Source of the DNA: Gallionella sp. | GTDB lineage: Bacteria; Pseudomonadota; Gammaproteobacteria; Burkholderiales; Gallionellaceae | DNA length: 15,176 nt | Assembly (NCBI GenBank): GCA_030690245.1 | Contig: JAUYGW010000208.1 | Location: 1-15,176, forward strand | Direction of reading: 5' to 3' | Shown here: positions 14,901-15,176 of the stretch, in pieces | Layout: every line of letters begins with the position of its first letter | How positions within the stretch are numbered: the stretch's first letter is position 1 | Notes under the pieces: generated by a model | Told to the model about the DNA's origin: nothing | Databases searched by the model: none | The model's input: the letters and a program-made list of their open reading frames with translations, nothing else | Translations under genes and position numbers: made by a program

Positions 14901-15176
14901 ACAATTCCTGCTTTACTATCAACCACAAGTCGATTCTTCGGGCCGCATGATCGGCGCCGAGGCGCTGGTGCGCTGGCGGCACCCCGAGCGAGGCATGGTG
15001 TCTCCTGCCAATTTCATCCCGCTCGCCGAGGAATCCGGGTTGATCCTGCCTTTGGGCCACTGGGTGATGGCAACCGCCTGCGAGCAACTGGCGGCCTGGG
15101 CGGCGCGGCCGGAAATGGCCCACCTCACTTTGGCGGTGAATGTCAGCGCCAAGCAGTTCCACCTGCCGACTTTCGT
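11995..15176 (+). CDS. Membrane sensor with four PAS-type domains, GGDEF and EAL (partial at the 3' end)
   Basis: This reading frame is open for 1060 codons to the window edge. It is a putative sensor controlling cyclic di-GMP. A transmembrane helix at about 48-67, a periplasmic Cache-like region (about 70-225, with LKLYNPSGITIFSS and an EIYADIT end) and a second helix (229-251) form the sensor part. Then follow PAS1 (about 276-396), PAS2 (405-527), PAS3 (535-650) and PAS4 (652-770), most ending in DIT-x-K/R-type exits. PAS3 carries C581, C592 and C595. The GGDEF domain (about 775-940) has the intact active-site GGDEF at 856-860. The EAL domain starts near 945 with E989-A-L in GAEALVRWRHPERG and is cut off. 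Activity direction is unknown. It starts 54 bases after mtgA, with no clear ribosome binding site at the ATG. Confidence 0.93.
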   Translation, partial: MEQDKESSQPAAHGSAVAVRHGRVAGHGQKADAGAVLAATRFPLLRRISITSLLATLITATLLIFLYRQDQLAEHEQIAAQENEKTAVHLIQLMDGQITAYVAATAGLDTRALRTNPGIAPFNAILNTVREHDILKLKLYNPSGITIFSSVPDDIGGTSRNPEMPKKALASGTQHRLEFRDTFRTPAGDVRDRHILATYVPLIHAEKRIGVLEIYADITPSFDRIYAKTIHIALIIFGVFAALYATLFLSAFRADRAIAEWQKTVADNNRKLTESEARLWTTINSALDAVISIDAESRLIGFNPAAEAMFGWRRAEVIGRTMTELLIPERHRSSHQNGIDRYIKTGETHILNRRFEITALRRDGAEFPIELTITPIQEGERVIFTAYIRDITEHKRVEEAQQEALHRLQLITSQVPGAVYQFLLRPDGSYCLPFASDAIRGLFRASPEEIREDASRLFAAIHPDDHDDTLASIEASARDLTPWHHEFRVKFDDGTVLWLQGDSQPLREADGSTLWHGFITDITGRKQAEEELRESRAFHQSVTEAMGEIGIGLFIVDADYRVRYMNAVMKEWFGDQTGQTCYSSIGGATGQCAHCQIEQVLIEKATTRYTPVMQDGRAFDIIATPIQNRDGTISKLEVIRDVTEHRLAEQELRIAAKAFESQEGMFITSANGIIERVNKAFIEITGYSAEEVVGKTAAILKSGRHDAAFYQAIRDALEGDGYWQGEIWNRRKNGEIYPEWQTISAVIGTDEQVTHYVSAFADISQRKQSEEQIHSLAFYDPLTQLPNRRLLLDRLHQALALSVRTDRQGALLFIDLDNFKSINDTQGHAVGDLLLVEVAKRLQGCIREGDTTARLGGDEFVVLLEDLDEDEQVAAAQAETAGEKIREILGQPCLINGQEHHSTASIGITLFRGPVRTMEEMLKRADVALYQAKADGRNTVRFFDPAMQTAVSARVALESDLRRAVSEQEQFLLYYQPQVDSSGRMIGAEALVRWRHPERGMVSPANFIPLAEESGLILPLGHWVMATACEQLAAWAARPEMAHLTLAVNVSAKQFHLPTF

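Overview
The window looks like chromosomal DNA of a GC-rich betaproteobacterium, probably of the Nitrosomonadales/Gallionellales type. I infer this from the gene order (RNB ribonuclease, TonB-like protein, aroE, mtgA; DUF493-lipB-lipA; psd-pssA), the small c551-like cytochrome and the REP repeats with their own transposase. No rRNA or tRNA gene, CRISPR array or classical insertion sequence was seen.

Layout. Positions 1-2167 (minus) hold the first 722 codons of a very large repetitive surface adhesin that runs off the left edge. A 342-base leader/promoter region follows. Then come two minus-strand phospholipid genes, pssA (2510-3262) and psd (3399-4052), which together make phosphatidylethanolamine. 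Divergent from psd is a lipoylation cluster on the plus strand: a DUF493/YbeD gene, lipB and lipA, with a REP-associated tyrosine transposase (RAYT) and its REP repeats lodged between lipB and lipA. A periplasmic monohaem cytochrome c with a clear terminator follows. From 7356 there is a tightly packed cluster: RNB-family exoribonuclease, TonB-like protein, aroE and mtgA. The right end (11995 onward) is a membrane-bound sensor with four PAS-type domains, GGDEF and EAL, cut by the window edge.

How the genes work together. LipB moves octanoate from acyl carrier protein to lipoate-dependent enzymes and LipA inserts the two sulfurs. Psd and PssA are consecutive membrane-lipid steps. AroE and MtgA are housekeeping (shikimate pathway and peptidoglycan). 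The adhesin and the GGDEF/EAL sensor are both typical of biofilm control, but nothing here links them directly.

The most notable feature is the amount of palindromic repeat DNA and how closely it touches genes. A palindromic element occurs twice in opposite orientation, once in the N-terminal coding region of lipB and once in frame inside the ribonuclease gene. GAGGAT-type inverted repeats lie directly against the start codons of psd, the DUF493 gene and lipB. One REP family surrounds the RAYT and supplies the lipB C-terminus; a second family appears as paired repeats beside psd and mtgA. Two further anomalies are an in-frame TAA in an otherwise intact lipA, and an AT-rich central block in aroE that suggests a mosaic gene.
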